A stretch of DNA of 64,000 nucleotides. Source: Rhizobium sp. Leaf371 (lineage in GTDB: Bacteria > Pseudomonadota > Alphaproteobacteria > Rhizobiales > Rhizobiaceae). Below the pieces are notes generated by a model. The model was not told the DNA's origin. It saw only the letters and a list, made by a program, of their open reading frames with translations, and did no database searches. Location: positions 314,691-378,690 of the forward strand of contig NZ_LMQB01000027.1 of NCBI RefSeq assembly GCF_001424045.1, written 5' to 3'. The number at the start of each line of letters is the position of its first letter. Positions within the stretch are counted from its first letter, which is position 1. Shown in pieces: positions 60,493-64,000 of the stretch. The translations under genes and the position numbers were made by a program.

Positions 60493-60579
60493 CCGCGCGC
60501 TCCTTGAATGGCCTGCCACAACTATGCATCAAGCGACAGCCGTTCAACAGCACCACTCTCAAACAAATATGGCCTCAAA

Positions 60580-60613
60580 CAAAAACGGCCGCACCCTGTC
60601 CGGATGCGGCCGT
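60580..60613 (-). terminator. Terminator of the L,D-transpeptidase gene
   Basis: ACGGCCGCA (60585-60593) pairs with TGCGGCCGT (60605-60613). On the minus strand it is followed by five T. Confidence 0.85.
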
Positions 60614-60637
60614 CGAAAGTCTCGCGTCGTTGCCGTG

Positions 60638-61960
60638 TTACTGCGCCACGCCGCCGTCGAGGCCGCCGGTGACGGGTTCAATGCCGGCGGTGGTCTGGAG
60701 GGCCAGTTCCTGTTCGCCGTCCATCTGGTAGATGTCGTCGCGGAACTGGACGACGCCGTCCTTGGCCGCCCAGGCGGTGATGTACTTGAAATAGACCGGC
60801 ACTTCGACCGCAAGCTTGATCGGGTTGTTCTGGCCCGAGCGGATCGTCGCCTCGATCTGCTGGCGGGTCCAGCCGGGGGTGTCTTTCAGCAGCCAGGTCG
60901 TCAGGTCGCGCACGTTCTGGACGCGCACGCAGCCGGAGCTTTCAAAGCGCGCCAGCTTGTTGAACAGGCCCTGCGACGGGGTGTCGTGCATGTATTCGTT
61001 GTTCGGGTTGTGGAAGTTGATCTTGGTCGATGCCATGGCGTTGATCTTGCCCGGGTCCTGGCGGAACGTCAGGTTCGGGGCCTTTTCGGCGTTCCAGTCG
61101 ATCGTTTCCGGCGAGACCTCGTTGCCCTGCCCGTCGATCAGGCGAATAGCGTTCTTCTTCAGATATTCCGGATCCTTGCGCATCAAAGGCACGATGTCCT
61201 TCTCGACGATCGAGCGCGGCGCCGTCCAGTACGGATTGAGGATGACCTCGTAGATCTTGGAATTGATGATGTGCGTCGGGCGCGACAGACGGCCGACGAT
61301 CGCGGTGTGGCGCTGCACGACGCGGCCGTTGTCTACCGCCTCGATATAGGCTGCGGGGATGTTGACGACGACGTGGCGCATGCCGAGATCGCCCGACATG
61401 GACTGCAGGCGCACGAGATTGGTGTTCAGCTGCTGCAGGCGGACATTGGCCGAGATGTTCAGCGCCTTCAGCGAATATTCGCCGAGAACGCCATCCGGCG
61501 GCAGGCCGTGGCGGGCCTGGAAGCGCTTGACCGCGCCATCGACATAGCTGTCGAAATTGTCGGAGAGGCCGGCGGACTGTTCGAGGTCGCCGGCGGCGAT
61601 CAGGTGCTGGCGCAGCGCCCGCACGGAGGGGTCGGAGACGCCGAGTTCCAGGCGCTGCGAGGGATTGACCTCGGGCCAGCCGCCTGACGACACGATCTGC
61701 TGATACTGGCCAATCGCCGTCTGCGTGTTGTAGATGGTTTCCATGCTGAAGATCGGCGTGTTGGACGAAACGGCGAGCGCCGTGCGCGAGGCCTGCGCGT
61801 CGAACTGATCGTCCCAGACGCCGCGGCGGGGCGCATTGATGATATCCCCCAGGGCGTCCTGCGCAAACGCGCCACCGGCCCAGGCGACAGCGCCGAGCGT
61901 GGCGGCGGAGCGCAGGAAGGCGCGGCGGCTATGAGCATCGATTCCGTTTTTCTTCGACAT
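60638..61960 (-). CDS. ldtP: L,D-transpeptidase (YkuD domain), LdtP-like
   Basis: A 440-residue protein. The N-terminus is a Tat signal (SRRAFLRSAATLGAVAWAGG). A peptidoglycan-binding domain follows (DSYVDGAVKRFQARHGLPPDG). The YkuD domain then starts near MRHVVVNIPAAYIEAVDNGR. Its catalytic block has HDTPSQGLFNKLARFESSGC, with His and Cys, followed by VRVQNVRDLTTWLL. It cross-links peptidoglycan 3-3 or anchors proteins to it. The MarR-type LdtR next upstream is its known regulator in related organisms. Confidence 0.9.
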   Translation of the reverse strand: MSKKNGIDAHSRRAFLRSAATLGAVAWAGGAFAQDALGDIINAPRRGVWDDQFDAQASRTALAVSSNTPIFSMETIYNTQTAIGQYQQIVSSGGWPEVNPSQRLELGVSDPSVRALRQHLIAAGDLEQSAGLSDNFDSYVDGAVKRFQARHGLPPDGVLGEYSLKALNISANVRLQQLNTNLVRLQSMSGDLGMRHVVVNIPAAYIEAVDNGRVVQRHTAIVGRLSRPTHIINSKIYEVILNPYWTAPRSIVEKDIVPLMRKDPEYLKKNAIRLIDGQGNEVSPETIDWNAEKAPNLTFRQDPGKINAMASTKINFHNPNNEYMHDTPSQGLFNKLARFESSGCVRVQNVRDLTTWLLKDTPGWTRQQIEATIRSGQNNPIKLAVEVPVYFKYITAWAAKDGVVQFRDDIYQMDGEQELALQTTAGIEPVTGGLDGGVAQ

Positions 61961-62525
61961 GATCCCTACCATCAGATGCTGCGAGGCAATTCCGCCCTCA
62001 GCGCTATCACGATTACGGTTAACAAAGCCAAACCCGCTCGCGGCGGGCGCTACACCCCGGCGGAGCCGGTTCGCATCCTGCCCCAACCGGAACGGCCCCG
62101 ACCAGACCGGCCCCAACCGGACCGGCGTGCACGTCGGCACGCTTCCGGCCCAAGGCACGTCTTCTGGCGAAAGCCTCCAGCGCGCAGATTTCGGCGCCAA
62201 AACCGTATGGCCGACCCTCGTTGACAGGCCGGTTTTTCAGCGTTTTACGTCCCATATCAATATGGCCAAACGGTGTCACACAACCAGAGGGCAAGCGCGC
62301 CGACAGGCCGGGAAACAAGGCACTGCGTCCTTCCTGCAACAGCCACACAGCCGCGTTTCCCGCGGCCCGCGCGGGCGTCGCGGAAAAGCAGGACGCGTCG
62401 CATTCCAGCGGGATCACGACCGTTGACAAGATCGTGTGCCGTCATCGTGTGCCGCCCCGCACGCGCTGCACCCGCCCCATCCCGCTGCGGCTACCGTTTC
62501 AGTCCGGCCTCCGGTTGGCAACGCG
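61961..62525. other. ldtP-ldtR intergenic region with tandem repeats, no gene
   Basis: About 565 bases without a credible gene. It holds three 15-bp tandem units (62081-62125: CCCCAACCGGAACGG, CCCCGACCAGACCGG, CCCCAACCGGACCGG). It also has a direct repeat ATCGTGTGCCG near 62430-62455. The ldtP promoter is expected close to 61990, where TTAACCGTAATCGTGATAG (minus strand) is notably AT-richer. LdtR sites could lie here. Confidence 0.5.
62081..62125. repeat. Three 15-bp tandem units upstream of ldtP
   Basis: CCCCAACCGGAACGG, CCCCGACCAGACCGG and CCCCAACCGGACCGG, contiguous; the first and third differ at one base. Confidence 0.8.
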
Positions 62526-62557
62526 AAAGGCCGGGCGCCATCCCGCGCCCGGCCTTT
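62526..62557. terminator. Terminator of ldtR
   Basis: AAAGGCCGGGCGC (62526-62538) and GCGCCCGGCCTTT (62545-62557) form a perfect 13-bp stem around six bases. T-runs are short on both sides. Confidence 0.75.
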
Positions 62558-62595
62558 TCGAGAGGACCGTTCCAAAAAATCGTCTTGGCCGATCC

Positions 62596-63132
62596 TTACA
62601 TGCGATAGGCGATCGAGTCGTTCCAGAAGCGGTCGAGGCGCTGCAGCAGCTTGTTCATCTGGCTGAATTCGTCCGTGCCGATGCCGCCGACCTTGTGGAT
62701 CGAGCCGATGTGGCGCTCATAGAGCTTGGCGACCGTTTCGGCGATGGCCTGACCGTCTTCCGTCAGGCTGATGCGGACCGAGCGACGGTCGATGCGCGAG
62801 CGCTGGTGGTTGATGAAGCCGAGGTCGACGAGCTTCTTGACGTTGTAGGAGACGTTGGAGCCGAGATAGTAGCCCCGCGACCGCAGTTCGCCGGCCGTCA
62901 GTTCGGAATTGCCGATGTTGAACAGGAGCAGCGCCTGGACGGCGTTGACGTCGCTGCGGCCCTGCCGGTCGAATTCGTCCTTGATGACGTCGAGCAGACG
63001 ACGGTGCAAGCGTTCGACGAGGTGCAGGGATTCCATGTAGAGCGAGCGGATCGCGTCTTCCTGCGGGTCCTTGTTGAGGATCGGGTTGCCGGCGGTGTTG
63101 GCGGAGGCGTGTGCCTTGAGCTTGCTGTTCAT
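62596..63132 (-). CDS. ldtR: MarR-type winged-helix regulator LdtR
   Basis: A 178-residue protein. The core is LVERLHRRLLDVIKDEFDRQ, QALLLFNIGNSELTAGELRS, the recognition helix region YYLGSNVSYNVKKLVDLGFI, and the wing NHQRSRIDRRSVRISLTEDG. The sequence and neighbour (an L,D-transpeptidase) match LdtR, known from Liberibacter and Sinorhizobium as activator of ldtP and of stress tolerance. The ATG at 63132 is the usual start. It has its own upstream gap of 130 bases. Confidence 0.9.
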   Translation of the reverse strand: MNSKLKAHASANTAGNPILNKDPQEDAIRSLYMESLHLVERLHRRLLDVIKDEFDRQGRSDVNAVQALLLFNIGNSELTAGELRSRGYYLGSNVSYNVKKLVDLGFINHQRSRIDRRSVRISLTEDGQAIAETVAKLYERHIGSIHKVGGIGTDEFSQMNKLLQRLDRFWNDSIAYRM

Positions 63133-63262
63133 GATGGCGGTCTCTCTCTGTTTGGGTGGCGGTGGTTATGTTTTCCCGCCTTGAGGGAGACACTATCGAA
63201 TACGTATAAAATTCTACTTAAACCGCAGCCTTAACATGAGCTTACCATTGACGACACCTGTG

Positions 63263-63700
63263 TCAGGGTGAATCAAACCTTGCAATTCGCCCCTTGCGCA
63301 TACGCTGGTAGAGGATAATGCCGCGGAACGTGACGAAGATCAGGGCTGCGCTGGCATGCAGGATGAGGATCAGCGGCTTGGCGCCGAAGAGCTCGGGATA
63401 GAAGCCGAACATGACGATTTCGGTCGCCGCCGCCACCACCCAGATGACCGGCCCCCAGGACACCAGCAGCCAGAGCCCCAGGGCCGCCACGGGATAGGCG
63501 ACCGCCAGCGTGGTCGCGGCGACGCGCCAGGGCACGGTCAAAAGATCGAAGCGGCCGGACCCGTTGAAGGAATAGCCGATCAGCAGCGCCCAGTAGTTCA
63601 GGCCGAACCAGAAGCACGAGATCGCCACAAGCCGCAGGAAGACGCCGAACAGCGTCTCCGTCACGGAGATCTTGGGAACATGAACAGAATCATCGGACAT
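63263..63700 (-). CDS. DUF6163-family membrane protein
   Basis: A 145-residue protein with about four membrane helices (LFGVFLRLVAISCFWFGLNY, VAATTLAVAYPVAALGLWLL, VIWVVAAATEIVMFGFYPEL, LILILHASAALIFVTFRGI). The sequence fits a small rhizobial membrane family (DUF6163), which often lies next to ldtR. The function is unknown. The start MSDDSVHVPKISVTE at 63700 is preferred over an upstream ATG at 63730. Confidence 0.8.
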   Translation of the reverse strand: MSDDSVHVPKISVTETLFGVFLRLVAISCFWFGLNYWALLIGYSFNGSGRFDLLTVPWRVAATTLAVAYPVAALGLWLLVSWGPVIWVVAAATEIVMFGFYPELFGAKPLILILHASAALIFVTFRGIILYQRMRKGRIARFDSP

Positions 63701-63977
63701 GCCGGCGACCATAAGCGCGGATGCCGGCAACTGCCAGAGGAGGTGCTGCCGCAGGTCTTGTCAGAGGAGGTTCTGCGAGCGGGGAATTCGAAAGCCTTGA
63801 GCGACCGCAGGCCGATGTCCGAAAGCCGGCCGCAAAGGCTTTCCAGCCGTCCGTTCGAAAAAAAGAGCTGCTTTCTTCTCCCCGCGCGTTTTTCCGCGCA
63901 CCATACTGGCCTCGTCCCGTTATCGGATGCACCGGAAGGCGTTCCGGCGAGGCGGGGCCGGTGCCGATTGTGAGGGG
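63701..63977. other. Intergenic region, no gene recognised
   Basis: I see no family similarity or strong ribosome-binding site in any frame. A near repeat CAGAGGAGGTGCTGC / CAGAGGAGGTTCTGC occurs at about 63735-63780. Confidence 0.4.
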
Positions 63978-64000
63978 ATGACGCACATCCTCATCGTCGG
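63978..64000 (+). CDS. Possible start of a Rossmann-type protein (cut by window end)
   Basis: An ATG at 63978 preceded closely by GAGGGG opens a frame reading MTHILIVG up to the window edge. The hydrophobic strand ending in Gly is how many NAD(P)-binding folds begin. Only eight codons are seen, so this is tentative. Confidence 0.35.

Noticed and set aside
62221..63234. 337-codon plus-strand frame over ldtR and its downstream region
   Set aside because: Antisense to ldtR for much of its length; no domain recognised.

Overview
The window looks like a chromosomal segment of an alphaproteobacterium of the Rhizobiaceae (Hyphomicrobiales). This rests on high GC and on several gene strings known from rhizobia: clpP-clpX-lon-hupB, plsX-fabH-ihfA-merR, glyA-nrdR-ribD-ribE with ribH-nusB, rplM-rpsI next to speB-argC, and an L,D-transpeptidase beside a MarR-type LdtR. 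BA14K, DUF6894, DUF2842 and DUF6163 family proteins also point to this group. I cannot name the genus. I see no insertion sequence, integrase, rRNA or CRISPR array.

Layout. 1-3.0 kb: a YhaO/YhaN (SbcD/SbcC-like) DNA-repair pair and a MarR regulator. 3.1-5.4 kb: a secreted phytase-like esterase behind a perfect Pho box. 5.6-11.3 kb: hupB, lon, clpX and clpP, a DNA-architecture and proteolysis block. 11.4-18.7 kb: a phospholipase-D-type cardiolipin synthase, an endo/exonuclease/phosphatase protein, a P450, a divergent SDR/ArsR pair, a cupin and metY. 19.0-20.6 kb: a lower-GC two-gene insert encoding a HipA-like kinase and a DUF3037 protein. 20.7-31.1 kb: mostly housekeeping genes (CoA-binding protein, EamA transporter, enoyl-CoA hydratase, rplM-rpsI, speB, argC, ctaA), interrupted by an OafA/SGNH acyltransferase. 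31.2-41.1 kb: a compact polysaccharide locus (BioF2-type acetyltransferase, Wzc/GumC-like protein with a degenerate P-loop, Wza-like lipoprotein, two GT4 glycosyltransferases, an initiating sugar transferase and a Wzy-like polymerase). 41.2-45.6 kb: small secreted proteins, tRNA-Pro(GGG), an RTX C-terminal remnant and an intact RTX protein. 46-54 kb: merR, ihfA, fabH, plsX, DUF177, a cytochrome bc1 chaperone, bamE and hppA. 53.9-60.5 kb: nusB, riboflavin genes, nrdR and glyA, with DUF4160/DUF2442 and HicBA modules inserted. 60.6-63.7 kb: ldtP, ldtR and a DUF6163 membrane protein.

How it fits together. Most of the window is core chromosome carrying small accessory inserts at gene junctions: HipA-like/DUF3037, the acyltransferase, the RTX segment, DUF4160/DUF2442 and HicBA. 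The least explained features are the HipA-like/DUF3037 pair and a recurrent pattern of short (11-18 bp) imperfect tandem repeats, usually two to five copies, at gene starts, gene ends and in intergenic DNA. In several cases these have lengthened protein N-termini or overlap stop codons.
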